This document shows positions 1-9,046 of a DNA stretch of 64,000 bases, piece after piece. The notes under the pieces are model-generated. The model had not been told where the DNA came from, made no database searches, and saw only the letters and a list, made by a program, of their open reading frames with translations. A program made the position numbers and the translations under genes. The DNA comes from Sphaerotilus microaerophilus (GTDB lineage: Bacteria > Pseudomonadota > Gammaproteobacteria > Burkholderiales > Burkholderiaceae_C): NCBI RefSeq assembly GCF_023734135.1, contig NZ_AP025730.1, forward strand, positions 1,488,001-1,552,000, written 5' to 3'. Position 1 is the stretch's first letter, and every line of letters starts with the position of its first letter.

Positions 1-2
1 AT

Positions 3-2627
3 AACGCCGGCGATGTGATCGTCGAAACGGCCGGACAGGGCAACGACACGGTGAGCGCGTCGGCCAACTACACGCTGGGCATCGGCGTGGAAGTGGAGAG
101 CGTGCAGCTCATCGGCAGCGCCAGCCAGCTGACCGGCAACGAACTGGCCAACACGCTGCTGGGTGGCACCTTGGCCGACAGCATCGACGGCGCAGCCGGC
201 AACGACTCGCTGCTTGGCGGTGCCGGTAACGACACCTTGCTGGGCGGCGAAGGCAACGACACGCTGGACGGGGGCGTGAGCACCGACAGCCTGGTGGGCG
301 GTGCGGGAGACGACGTGTTCATCGTCGATTCGTCCGCAGACTTCATCGCCGAAGCAGCAGGCGGCGGCGGTGACCGAGTGAACACGAGCGTTGACTACAC
401 GCTCACCGCTGGAGCAGAGATCGAGTCCGCCTACCTGCTGGGCAGCGCGACGGCGCTGACGGGGAACGAGTTCGGAAATGGGCTGTACGGTGGGGCATTG
501 GATGACATCCTGGATGGGATGGATGGCAACGACACCCTCAATGGTGATGCTGGAAATGACACGCTGACCGGCGGTTCTGGCAATGATCTCTTGAGCGGAG
601 GTGCCGGTAGTGACCGCCTGGTGGGAGGATCGGGAGACGACAGCTACACGATTGACAACGCAGGCGATGTGGTGGAAGAGGCGGTCGGCGAAGGCACGGA
701 CACGGTGGTCAGCTCGCTGAGCCACACGCTGGGGACGAACCTGGAGAACCTGACGCTGTATGCGGGCGCAGGGGCGATCAGCGGATCAGGCAACGCGCTG
801 GACAACGCAATCACGGGCAACGAAGGCAACAACGCCATCGACGGTGCAGCGGGCAACGACACGCTGCTGGGCGGTGCCGGCAACGACTCGTTGGCGGGAG
901 GAGCGGGCAACGACTGGATGGCCGGTGGGCTGGGAGACGACTACTACTACGTCGACTCCGCGGCCGACGTGCTGAGCGAAGCCGCAGGTGAAGGGTTTGA
1001 CCGTGTGTTCACGACAGTGAACTACACCGTCACCGCGGGTGCTGCGGTGGAGAACGTCTTCGTGATGGGCGCGGCCAACGTGCTGGTGGGCAATGAGCTG
1101 GCCAACAACCTGTTCGGCGGTGCGCTGGCCGATTCACTGAGCGGCATGGCCGGCAACGACAAGCTCGACAGCGGCGCCGGCAACGACCTGCTGGACGGCG
1201 GGATCGGCAACGACACGCTGCTGGGCGGCGCCGGCAACGACTCGTTGACGGGAGGAGCGGGCAACGACTGGATGGCCGGTGGGCTGGGAGACGACTACTA
1301 CTACGTCGACTCCGCGGCCGACGTGCTGAGCGAAGCCGCAGGTGAAGGGTTCGACCGTGTGTTCACGACGGTGAACTACACCGTCACCGCGGGTGCTGCG
1401 GTGGAGAACGTCTTCGTGATGGGCGCGGCCAACGTGCTGGTGGGCAATGAGCTGGCCAACAACCTGTTCGGTGGCGCGCTGGCCGATTCACTGAGCGGCA
1501 TGGCCGGCAACGACAAGCTCGACAGCGGCGCCGGCAACGACCTGCTGGACGGCGGGATCGGCAACGACACGCTGCTGGGCGGCGCCGGCAACGACTCGTT
1601 GGCGGGAGGAGCGGGCAACGACTGGATGGCCGGTGGGCTGGGAGACGACTACTACTACGTCGACTCCGCGGCCGACGTGCTGAGCGAAGCCGCAGGTGAA
1701 GGGTTCGACCGTGTGTTCACGACGGTGAACTACACCGTCACCGCGGGTGCTGCGGTGGAGAACGTCTTCGTGATGGGCGCGGCCAGCGCGCTGGTGGGCA
1801 ATGAGCTGGCCAACAACCTGTTCGGCGGTGCGCTGGCCGATTCACTGAGCGGCATGGCGGGCAACGACAAGCTCGACAGCGGGGCCGGCAACGACCTGCT
1901 GGACGGTGGGATCGGCAACGACACGCTGCTGGGCGGCGCCGGCAACGACTCGTTGGCGGGAGGAGCGGGCAACGACTGGATGGCCGGTGGGCTGGGAGAC
2001 GACTACTACTACGTCGACTCCGCGGCCGACGTGCTGAGCGAAGCCGCAGGTGAAGGGTTCGACCGTGTGTTCACGACGGTGAACTACACCGTCACCGCGG
2101 GTGCTGCGGTGGAGAACGTCTTCGTGATGGGCGCGGCCAGCGCGCTGGTGGGCAATGAGCTGGCCAACAACCTGTTCGGCGGTGCGCTGGCCGATTCACT
2201 GAGCGGCATGGCGGGCAACGACAAGCTCGACAGCGGGGCCGGCAACGACCTGCTCGCTGGCGGCGTGGGCACCGACACCCTCATCGGCGGCGCCGGCAAT
2301 GACACTTTCATCTTCGACACGCTCCTCAACGCATCCACCAACGTCGATGTGATCAGCGACTTCGCCGCAGGGGACCTGATCGCAGTGGACAACGACATCT
2401 TCACGGCGCTGGGTGCGGCTGGAGCGCTCTCGGCGGGCCAGTTCTACAGCGGCGCGGGCGCGACCGGTGCCAGCGTGGCGGGGCAGACGGCCGGGGTGTA
2501 CTACAACACCTCCACGGGCAGCCTGTACTACGACGCCGACGGCTTCGGCGGCAGCGCCGCCGTGCAGTTCGCCAGCCTGGCCACCAAGCCCGTGCTCACC
2601 GCCGCCTCCTTCAGCATCGGCGAGTGA
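3..2627 (+). CDS. RTX-type repeat protein, 5'-truncated by window edge
   Basis: The reading frame is open from the first bases, and the codons before the first in-frame GTG (15) continue an RTX repeat (N-A-G-D-V-I), so the true start lies upstream of the window. The visible ~874 residues are glycine/aspartate-rich nonapeptide repeats ([11 protein letters not shown] type, calcium beta-roll) alternating with ~60-residue linkers (D-x-Y-x-V-D-S-A-A-D-V). The last ~95 residues (from [11 protein letters not shown]) resemble the C-terminal domain of type I-secreted RTX proteins and end FSIGE. Calcium-dependent folding outside the cell after secretion by an ABC/MFP/TolC system is known for the family; no such exporter is in the window. 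Residues ~200-870 are nearly identical to the end of the next gene. Adhesin, S-layer or sheath-type surface protein is plausible; no enzymatic domain is visible. Confidence 0.85.
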   Translation, partial: NAGDVIVETAGQGNDTVSASANYTLGIGVEVESVQLIGSASQLTGNELANTLLGGTLADSIDGAAGNDSLLGGAGNDTLLGGEGNDTLDGGVSTDSLVGGAGDDVFIVDSSADFIAEAAGGGGDRVNTSVDYTLTAGAEIESAYLLGSATALTGNEFGNGLYGGALDDILDGMDGNDTLNGDAGNDTLTGGSGNDLLSGGAGSDRLVGGSGDDSYTIDNAGDVVEEAVGEGTDTVVSSLSHTLGTNLENLTLYAGAGAISGSGNALDNAITGNEGNNAIDGAAGNDTLLGGAGNDSLAGGAGNDWMAGGLGDDYYYVDSAADVLSEAAGEGFDRVFTTVNYTVTAGAAVENVFVMGAANVLVGNELANNLFGGALADSLSGMAGNDKLDSGAGNDLLDGGIGNDTLLGGAGNDSLTGGAGNDWMAGGLGDDYYYVDSAADVLSEAAGEGFDRVFTTVNYTVTAGAAVENVFVMGAANVLVGNELANNLFGGALADSLSGMAGNDKLDSGAGNDLLDGGIGNDTLLGGAGNDSLAGGAGNDWMAGGLGDDYYYVDSAADVLSEAAGEGFDRVFTTVNYTVTAGAAVENVFVMGAASALVGNELANNLFGGALADSLSGMAGNDKLDSGAGNDLLDGGIGNDTLLGGAGNDSLAGGAGNDWMAGGLGDDYYYVDSAADVLSEAAGEGFDRVFTTVNYTVTAGAAVENVFVMGAASALVGNELANNLFGGALADSLSGMAGNDKLDSGAGNDLLAGGVGTDTLIGGAGNDTFIFDTLLNASTNVDVISDFAAGDLIAVDNDIFTALGAAGALSAGQFYSGAGATGASVAGQTAGVYYNTSTGSLYYDADGFGGSAAVQFASLATKPVLTAASFSIGE
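603..2624. repeat. Long direct repeat, copy 1 (~2.0 kb)
   Basis: This segment matches 5851-7872 at a constant offset of 5248 bp. In the parts compared base by base only two substitutions were found, both within the first ~90 bp. Identity stops at the stop codons: this copy continues GAG-TGA, the other GAG-TAA, and the downstream sequences are unrelated. The repeat covers the shared RTX tract and the C-terminal secretion domain. Confidence 0.9.
912..2254. repeat. Four tandem 354-bp units in first RTX gene
   Basis: Units begin at 912, 1266, 1620 and 1974, a spacing of exactly 354 bp (118 codons). Each encodes [13 protein letters not shown] followed by a linker and RTX nonapeptides. The fourth unit loses identity at about 2254. 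Units differ by only a few bases, such as codons for Ala-Asn-Val versus Ala-Ser-Ala in the linker. Confidence 0.9.
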
Positions 2628-2657
2628 TCCGCGACTGACGCAAGTGGGTTGATCCGG

Positions 2658-2714
2658 CCGGGAGGCAGCCATGCTTCCCGGTTGTAAAGCTGGGCCGTTG
2701 GCCCGGTTTTATGT
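2658..2714 (+). terminator. Two-hairpin region ending in an intrinsic terminator
   Basis: About 30 bp after the first RTX stop there is a 9-bp stem with one G-U pair (2658-2666 with 2673-2681). A second hairpin follows (2686-2696 with 2700-2710, GTT loop, GGGCC/GGCCC core extended by A-U and G-U pairs) and runs into TTTTAT. The second is a convincing Rho-independent terminator, so the two RTX genes are probably transcribed separately. Confidence 0.75.
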
Positions 2715-2844
2715 TGGAGGACCGTGGTTCATCGGGCGGTTCCTGCCGCGATCTGCCCGGTGCGGCAGCCTTTCTCCCGCGGATGGAGGCTGACGGCGGT
2801 CACTCTGTTCATCAGAATGTGCGTTTTTGCTGGATGGGGCGCGC

Positions 2845-5800
2845 ATGGTTTCGGACAACGACGTGATGGCGGCCGGCTTGATCGGGCTCGATGCAGCGCT
2901 GCTCCTCGTGGACAACCCCGGCGTAAACGATGCCCCGACCTTCGTGGTCACCGATGCCACCGGGAGCCCCGGTCGGCTGCTGCAGCCACTCGGTGGTGGT
3001 GACGACGGGGCCAATGCCATGGTGGTGCAGCCCGACGGCCGGATCCTGCTGGCCGGCTTTGGCGCCGGTCCCGAAGGCACGGACCTGGGGGTGATGCGGC
3101 TGAACGCGGATGGCAGCCTCGACACCGCCTTCGGCACGGGTGGGAGGGTACTGACGGCGTTGGGTGCGGGCTTCGATGCCGTGTACGCGATGGCCCTGCA
3201 GCCCGACGGGGACATCGTGCTGTTCTGCAGCAGCGATGGCGTGGCCGACAGTGATCTCGCGGTGCTTCGCCTGACGGCCGATGGTTCGCTCGATGCGAGT
3301 TTCGGCAATGCGGGTATCGTGCAGCTCGATGGTGGCGGAGCCGACTTCGCCGGTGGAGTCGCCATCCAGTCGGACGGTGCCATCGTGCTGGCAGGGACCC
3401 GCTGGAACGGCAGTGACAACGACATCGTCCTGCGTCGGCTCGTGTCCGATGGCGGGGTCGATACCGACTTCGGCGCTGGCGGTCAGGTTTCGATCGACTA
3501 CGGTCGTGGTGACGACAACGCCGCCGCGGTGGCATTGCAGAACGATGGCCGCATCGTGGTGGTCGGGTCGACTTTCAATGGCAGCAACTTCGACGTGGCC
3601 GTTGCGCGGCTGAATGGCGACGGCAGCCTGGACAACGGCTTTGGCAGCGGCGGGCTCAGGCAACTCGTGGTGGGCAGCGGCGACGAGGTAGCCACCGCGG
3701 TGGCGGTGCAGCCGGATGGCCGCATCCTCATCGCCGGCAGTACCGAAACCGCGTCCGGCTACGACATGCTGCTGCTGCGCCTGAACGCTGACGGTAGCCT
3801 GGACGGCAGCTTCAATGGGAGCGGCCGACTGGTGGTGCCCGTGGGCAGCGCTGACGACTTCGCCTACGCGATGGTGCTCCAGCCCGATGGTCAGATCGTC
3901 CTGGCCGGTCAGTCCAGCCGGGCCGATGGCAGCCTGGACTTTGCTGTCGTGCAGGTCAATGCCAATGGCACCCTGGACAACGGCTTTCTGACCGGGGGCA
4001 AAGCCCTGGTAGCGGTGGGCGGTGGCGACGACAGTGCCTACGCGGTGGCGCTGCAATCCGACGGGCGTCTGCTGCTGGCAGGAACGGCCACAGGAGCAAC
4101 GGACACCGATGTCGCCTTGCTGCGGCTGAACGCCGATGGCAGCGTGGACAGCAGCTTTGATCCCGCATCGATCCCCACGGTGGGCGGCTCGGTCACGTTC
4201 GAGGAGAACGGTGTGGCCGTGCGGCTTGATTCCACCGTGGCGGTGCGTGATCCCGATCTGTTGGCGCTCAACAGTGGGGTCGGCAACTATGCGGGGAGCA
4301 GCTTGCAGCTCCAGCGACAGGGGGGCGCTGATGTCCTCGATGAGTTTGGTGCAGAGGGTGGGTTGACCTTTGCGGCGGGGGGCGCCCTGCTTGATGGCGT
4401 GCAGATCGGCAGCGTCGTCCAGCAGGGGGGGCGTCTCACGCTGCTGTTCGGTGCACTGGCAACCCAGGCCCGCGTCGACGAGGCATTGAGCAGCCTGACG
4501 TATCGCTACCTTGGCGATGCACCACCCGCCGGTGTGACGATCGCCTGGACCTTTTCAGACGGGAACGGCGGTGGTAGTCAGGGCAGCGGCGGGGAGTTGT
4601 CGATGCTGGCGACCTCTCAGGTGCAGATCCTGGCAGGCAACGATGCACCCGTACTGGTGTCTCAGCCCGGGCCCACCTTCATCGATGATGGCGTGACGCT
4701 GTTCAGCCTGGCTCTGGACGAGCACTTCCGCGACCCGGACGATACGCCGCTGTCCGCCATCACGCTGACTGCCGATAGGGGGCTGCCCACCTGGCTCAGC
4801 TACGACGCGGCAACGCATGTGCTGTCAGGTATTGCGCCAGTGGGCACCACGGGCAGTTGGAGCCTGGTGGCCACGGCGCGCGATGCGGACGGTGCCAGTG
4901 TGGCCTCCAACTTCACGCTGCAACTGAGGGATCAGAGGCTGTTGGGTGGCGATGGAGCGGACACGCTGACCGGGGCCTCGGGGCAGGACGTGCTGGATGG
5001 CGGGGCCGGCAGTGATGCGCTCGATGGTGGTGCGGGCAACGACACCCTGGTGGGAAGCGCAGGCGACGACACGCTCAACGGAGGTGTGGGCGAGGACAGC
5101 CTGACCGGAGGAGCTGGCGATGATCTCTATGGGGTCGACTCGGCTTCCGACGTCATTGCCGAGGCCATTGGTGAGGGCCATGACCGCGTCTGGGCCTCGG
5201 TTGACTATGTACTGGGTATGGGGATATCGATCGAGAGCTTGACGCTGAAGGGCACTGCCACGGCGCTGACGGGCAACGAGTTGGCCAATGCCTTGTTTGG
5301 TGCGGACTTGGCTGACACGTTGATGGGCCTTGACGGCAATGACACCCTTGACGGTGGTGCCGGCAGTGACCGCCTGGTGGGTGGAGCAGGTGACGACACC
5401 TACACGATCGACAACGCAGGCGACGTGGTGGAAGAGGCCGTCGGCGAAGGCACGGACACAGTGGTCAGCTCGCTGAGCCACAGGCTGGGCTCGGACCTGG
5501 AGAACCTGACGCTGTATGCGGGCGCGGGGTCGATCAGCGGTACGGGCAACGAGCTGGACAACGTGCTCACCGGCAACGAGGGCGACAACACGCTGGACGG
5601 TGGGGCCGGTAGTGACCGCCTGGTGGGAGGATCGGGAGACGACAGCTACACGATCGACAACGCAGGCGATGTGGTGGAAGAGGCCGTCGGCGAAGGCACG
5701 GACACGGTGATCAGCTCGTTGAGCCACACATTGGGGATGAACCTGGAAAACCTGACGCTGCATGCGGGCGCGGGGTCGATCAGCGGTACGGGCAACGAGC

Positions 5801-7875
5801 TGGACAACGTGCTCACCGGCAACGAGGGCGACAACACGCTGGACGGTGGGGCCGGTAGTGACCGCCTGGTGGGAGGATCGGGAGACGACAGCTACACGAT
5901 CGACAACGCAGGCGATGTGGTGGAGGAGGCGGTCGGCGAAGGCACGGACACGGTGGTCAGCTCGCTGAGCCACACGCTGGGGACGAACCTGGAGAACCTG
6001 ACGCTGTATGCGGGCGCAGGGGCGATCAGCGGATCAGGCAACGCGCTGGACAACGCAATCACGGGCAACGAAGGCAACAACGCCATCGACGGTGCAGCGG
6101 GCAACGACACGCTGCTGGGCGGTGCCGGCAACGACTCGTTGGCGGGAGGAGCGGGCAACGACTGGATGGCCGGTGGGCTGGGAGACGACTACTACTACGT
6201 CGACTCCGCGGCCGACGTGCTGAGCGAAGCCGCAGGTGAAGGGTTTGACCGTGTGTTCACGACAGTGAACTACACCGTCACCGCGGGTGCTGCGGTGGAG
6301 AACGTCTTCGTGATGGGCGCGGCCAACGTGCTGGTGGGCAATGAGCTGGCCAACAACCTGTTCGGCGGTGCGCTGGCCGATTCACTGAGCGGCATGGCCG
6401 GCAACGACAAGCTCGACAGCGGCGCCGGCAACGACCTGCTGGACGGCGGGATCGGCAACGACACGCTGCTGGGCGGCGCCGGCAACGACTCGTTGACGGG
6501 AGGAGCGGGCAACGACTGGATGGCCGGTGGGCTGGGAGACGACTACTACTACGTCGACTCCGCGGCCGACGTGCTGAGCGAAGCCGCAGGTGAAGGGTTC
6601 GACCGTGTGTTCACGACGGTGAACTACACCGTCACCGCGGGTGCTGCGGTGGAGAACGTCTTCGTGATGGGCGCGGCCAACGTGCTGGTGGGCAATGAGC
6701 TGGCCAACAACCTGTTCGGTGGCGCGCTGGCCGATTCACTGAGCGGCATGGCCGGCAACGACAAGCTCGACAGCGGCGCCGGCAACGACCTGCTGGACGG
6801 CGGGATCGGCAACGACACGCTGCTGGGCGGCGCCGGCAACGACTCGTTGGCGGGAGGAGCGGGCAACGACTGGATGGCCGGTGGGCTGGGAGACGACTAC
6901 TACTACGTCGACTCCGCGGCCGACGTGCTGAGCGAAGCCGCAGGTGAAGGGTTCGACCGTGTGTTCACGACGGTGAACTACACCGTCACCGCGGGTGCTG
7001 CGGTGGAGAACGTCTTCGTGATGGGCGCGGCCAGCGCGCTGGTGGGCAATGAGCTGGCCAACAACCTGTTCGGCGGTGCGCTGGCCGATTCACTGAGCGG
7101 CATGGCGGGCAACGACAAGCTCGACAGCGGGGCCGGCAACGACCTGCTGGACGGTGGGATCGGCAACGACACGCTGCTGGGCGGCGCCGGCAACGACTCG
7201 TTGGCGGGAGGAGCGGGCAACGACTGGATGGCCGGTGGGCTGGGAGACGACTACTACTACGTCGACTCCGCGGCCGACGTGCTGAGCGAAGCCGCAGGTG
7301 AAGGGTTCGACCGTGTGTTCACGACGGTGAACTACACCGTCACCGCGGGTGCTGCGGTGGAGAACGTCTTCGTGATGGGCGCGGCCAGCGCGCTGGTGGG
7401 CAATGAGCTGGCCAACAACCTGTTCGGCGGTGCGCTGGCCGATTCACTGAGCGGCATGGCGGGCAACGACAAGCTCGACAGCGGGGCCGGCAACGACCTG
7501 CTCGCTGGCGGCGTGGGCACCGACACCCTCATCGGCGGCGCCGGCAATGACACTTTCATCTTCGACACGCTCCTCAACGCATCCACCAACGTCGATGTGA
7601 TCAGCGACTTCGCCGCAGGGGACCTGATCGCAGTGGACAACGACATCTTCACGGCGCTGGGTGCGGCTGGAGCGCTCTCGGCGGGCCAGTTCTACAGCGG
7701 CGCGGGCGCGACCGGTGCCAGCGTGGCGGGGCAGACGGCCGGGGTGTACTACAACACCTCCACGGGCAGCCTGTACTACGACGCCGACGGCTTCGGCGGC
7801 AGCGCCGCCGTGCAGTTCGCCAGCCTGGCCACCAAGCCCGTGCTCACCGCCGCCTCCTTCAGCATCGGCGAGTAA
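2845..7875 (+). CDS. Giant multidomain protein: delta-60 repeats, Ig/cadherin-like domains, RTX repeats
   Basis: About 1676 residues from ATG 2845, which has a G-rich stretch six bases upstream; TTG 2827 is possible but has no ribosome-binding site. Domains in order: seven ~54-residue delta-60-type repeats (motifs A-x-Q-P-D-G-R-I-x-x-A-G and [11 protein letters not shown]), residues ~40-435; a beta-rich segment beginning V-T-F-E-E-N-G, ~440-600; a putative Ig/dystroglycan-cadherin domain with L-P-x-W-L-S-Y-D, ~605-700; RTX repeats, ~700-1580; and a type I secretion-like C-terminal domain identical to that of the preceding gene. There is no Sec signal peptide, in keeping with C-terminal type I export. 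A surface or extracellular structural/adhesive protein is likely. Seven delta-60 repeats could form a beta-propeller, but that is inference. Confidence 0.85.
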   Translation: MVSDNDVMAAGLIGLDAALLLVDNPGVNDAPTFVVTDATGSPGRLLQPLGGGDDGANAMVVQPDGRILLAGFGAGPEGTDLGVMRLNADGSLDTAFGTGGRVLTALGAGFDAVYAMALQPDGDIVLFCSSDGVADSDLAVLRLTADGSLDASFGNAGIVQLDGGGADFAGGVAIQSDGAIVLAGTRWNGSDNDIVLRRLVSDGGVDTDFGAGGQVSIDYGRGDDNAAAVALQNDGRIVVVGSTFNGSNFDVAVARLNGDGSLDNGFGSGGLRQLVVGSGDEVATAVAVQPDGRILIAGSTETASGYDMLLLRLNADGSLDGSFNGSGRLVVPVGSADDFAYAMVLQPDGQIVLAGQSSRADGSLDFAVVQVNANGTLDNGFLTGGKALVAVGGGDDSAYAVALQSDGRLLLAGTATGATDTDVALLRLNADGSVDSSFDPASIPTVGGSVTFEENGVAVRLDSTVAVRDPDLLALNSGVGNYAGSSLQLQRQGGADVLDEFGAEGGLTFAAGGALLDGVQIGSVVQQGGRLTLLFGALATQARVDEALSSLTYRYLGDAPPAGVTIAWTFSDGNGGGSQGSGGELSMLATSQVQILAGNDAPVLVSQPGPTFIDDGVTLFSLALDEHFRDPDDTPLSAITLTADRGLPTWLSYDAATHVLSGIAPVGTTGSWSLVATARDADGASVASNFTLQLRDQRLLGGDGADTLTGASGQDVLDGGAGSDALDGGAGNDTLVGSAGDDTLNGGVGEDSLTGGAGDDLYGVDSASDVIAEAIGEGHDRVWASVDYVLGMGISIESLTLKGTATALTGNELANALFGADLADTLMGLDGNDTLDGGAGSDRLVGGAGDDTYTIDNAGDVVEEAVGEGTDTVVSSLSHRLGSDLENLTLYAGAGSISGTGNELDNVLTGNEGDNTLDGGAGSDRLVGGSGDDSYTIDNAGDVVEEAVGEGTDTVISSLSHTLGMNLENLTLHAGAGSISGTGNELDNVLTGNEGDNTLDGGAGSDRLVGGSGDDSYTIDNAGDVVEEAVGEGTDTVVSSLSHTLGTNLENLTLYAGAGAISGSGNALDNAITGNEGNNAIDGAAGNDTLLGGAGNDSLAGGAGNDWMAGGLGDDYYYVDSAADVLSEAAGEGFDRVFTTVNYTVTAGAAVENVFVMGAANVLVGNELANNLFGGALADSLSGMAGNDKLDSGAGNDLLDGGIGNDTLLGGAGNDSLTGGAGNDWMAGGLGDDYYYVDSAADVLSEAAGEGFDRVFTTVNYTVTAGAAVENVFVMGAANVLVGNELANNLFGGALADSLSGMAGNDKLDSGAGNDLLDGGIGNDTLLGGAGNDSLAGGAGNDWMAGGLGDDYYYVDSAADVLSEAAGEGFDRVFTTVNYTVTAGAAVENVFVMGAASALVGNELANNLFGGALADSLSGMAGNDKLDSGAGNDLLDGGIGNDTLLGGAGNDSLAGGAGNDWMAGGLGDDYYYVDSAADVLSEAAGEGFDRVFTTVNYTVTAGAAVENVFVMGAASALVGNELANNLFGGALADSLSGMAGNDKLDSGAGNDLLAGGVGTDTLIGGAGNDTFIFDTLLNASTNVDVISDFAAGDLIAVDNDIFTALGAAGALSAGQFYSGAGATGASVAGQTAGVYYNTSTGSLYYDADGFGGSAAVQFASLATKPVLTAASFSIGE
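5350..6087. repeat. Three tandem 246-bp units in second RTX gene
   Basis: Copies start at 5350, 5596 and 5842 with an exact 246-bp period (82 codons). Each encodes [12 protein letters not shown] followed by [15 protein letters not shown]. One related unit occurs in the first RTX gene from about 594. The third copy runs into the ~2-kb repeat shared with the first gene. Confidence 0.85.
5851..7872. repeat. Long direct repeat, copy 2 (~2.0 kb)
   Basis: Partner of 603-2624. The match begins within the third 246-bp unit and ends at the last sense codon (GAG) before the TAA stop. Confidence 0.9.
6160..7502. repeat. Four tandem 354-bp units in second RTX gene
   Basis: Units start at 6160, 6514, 6868 and 7222, the same 354-bp period and the same unit order as in the first RTX gene. 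The variant pattern (Asn-Val, Asn-Val, Ser-Ala, Ser-Ala linkers) is also the same, so the array was copied as a block rather than expanded independently. Confidence 0.9.
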
Positions 7876-7930
7876 CCAGCAGTTGAATCAGGCGCGCATT
7901 GGGGCGAGGCGGAGGCCCTGCAGCTGCCGG

Positions 7931-9043
7931 TCAGCGTTGCAGCGAGGCCAACGCTTCGCGGTATCGGTCGATCACGATCTGCTCGTCGAACTCCCTGACC
8001 ACTCGTGCGCGCCCACGCTCACCCATGCCAACGCGTGAGGCTTTATCCATCGCAGCGAAACGGAGCATGGCCGACGCAAGACCGGGGGCATCCCTTGCCT
8101 TGCAGCGCAAACCGGTCTGACCATCAATCACTGTGTCCTTGCAACCTGGCGCATCGGTGGTGATGACAGGGCGAGCCATTGCCGCCGCTTCCAGCAGGGT
8201 GCGGGGAACCCCCTCCCGATAGGAAGGAAGAACAACGGCATCAGCATGAGCGATGTGCGGCCTGACATCGTCAGTCTTGCCGAGATAACGGACGATTCCT
8301 TCAGCTTGCCATGCATCGATCTGGTCGCGACCGATCGATGCCGGATTGTCCGAATCAGCGGCACCCAGGAGGTGAAAGGTCGACATGGGGTATTTGCCGC
8401 GAACAAGGCGTGCTGCGTCGATGAATTCCCCGACACCTTTGTCCCACAGCATCCGCGCTACCAACAGAAATACAGGTGCGTCTGTATCACGCTCCACCCA
8501 GGGGGCGGCACAGAACCGATCTACATCCACACCGGAGCCCGGTAGTCGCTCATATCGGCCAGGCAGGACCAAACCGCTGCGCAGGAAAATATCCTGATCA
8601 TCGAGGTTCTGAAAAAATACCCGATGTGCATATCGGAAGGTCAAACGATAGAGCAGCCTCGCAATACGTGTCACGAACGAGGTTTGAATAAAGGCACGAC
8701 CGAGGCCGGATACGTTCGGTATGAATCGAATGCCCAGACTCATGCAGGCTATTGCCGAGTAGAGGTTGCCCTTGGGTGTATTGCTCAGGACGACATCCAC
8801 CCGGTTGTTCTGGAACACCCTGCGCAAGCAAAGCACGGATCTCAACTCTGTCAGCCATTGTGTGCCGGACCCTGACAACGGAACTGCCTCATGCCGAATA
8901 CCCGACGATATCAAGTGCGTCGTGTATTCATCCTCAGGCGAAACAGCAATGACCTCGTGCCCGTCGGCCATCAGCGCCAGCATCAGGTTACGCCGGAAAT
9001 TGACGAGGTACCAGGACGTGTTTGAGATGACCGCGATGCGCAT
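7931..9043 (-). CDS. Glycosyltransferase, GT4 family
   Basis: A 370-residue GT-B fold enzyme, last gene of the minus-strand polysaccharide operon. The N-terminus (M-R-I-A-V-I-S-N-T-S-W-Y-L-V-N-F) is typical of CapM/PglA-like transferases. The C-terminal half carries the retaining GT4 signature (E-G-V-P-R-T-L-L-E-A-A-A-M-A-R-P-V) with the E-x7-E nucleotide-sugar motif. It would add a sugar from a nucleotide donor to the lipid-linked repeat unit on the cytoplasmic face of the inner membrane. Only 3 bp separate it from the upstream asparagine-synthase-like gene. It is convergent with the RTX gene. Donor and acceptor cannot be told from sequence. Confidence 0.88.
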   Translation of the reverse strand: MRIAVISNTSWYLVNFRRNLMLALMADGHEVIAVSPEDEYTTHLISSGIRHEAVPLSGSGTQWLTELRSVLCLRRVFQNNRVDVVLSNTPKGNLYSAIACMSLGIRFIPNVSGLGRAFIQTSFVTRIARLLYRLTFRYAHRVFFQNLDDQDIFLRSGLVLPGRYERLPGSGVDVDRFCAAPWVERDTDAPVFLLVARMLWDKGVGEFIDAARLVRGKYPMSTFHLLGAADSDNPASIGRDQIDAWQAEGIVRYLGKTDDVRPHIAHADAVVLPSYREGVPRTLLEAAAMARPVITTDAPGCKDTVIDGQTGLRCKARDAPGLASAMLRFAAMDKASRVGMGERGRARVVREFDEQIVIDRYREALASLQR

Positions 9044-9046
9044 GGC

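Noticed and set aside
68..2404. Series of proline/serine-rich frames on the minus strand across the RTX repeats, recurring every 354 bp
   Set aside because: They are antisense reflections of the Gly/Asp-rich repeat codons, have no ribosome-binding sites, and recur only because the DNA repeats.
2812..4056. Long minus-strand frame of 414 codons opposite the delta-60 repeats
   Set aside because: It is His/Ala-rich, mirrors the repeated plus-strand codons, and does not resemble a protein; the plus-strand product has clear domains.
1..7875. CRISPR-like interpretation of the regular repeats
   Set aside because: The repeats are 246 and 354 bp long, protein-coding, and have no short repeat/spacer structure.
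8128..8436. 102-codon minus-strand frame inside the GT4 gene resembling part of a glycosyltransferase (LEGVPR-like region)
   Set aside because: Out-of-frame translation of the same gene; the full 370-residue frame is intact, so there is no frameshift.
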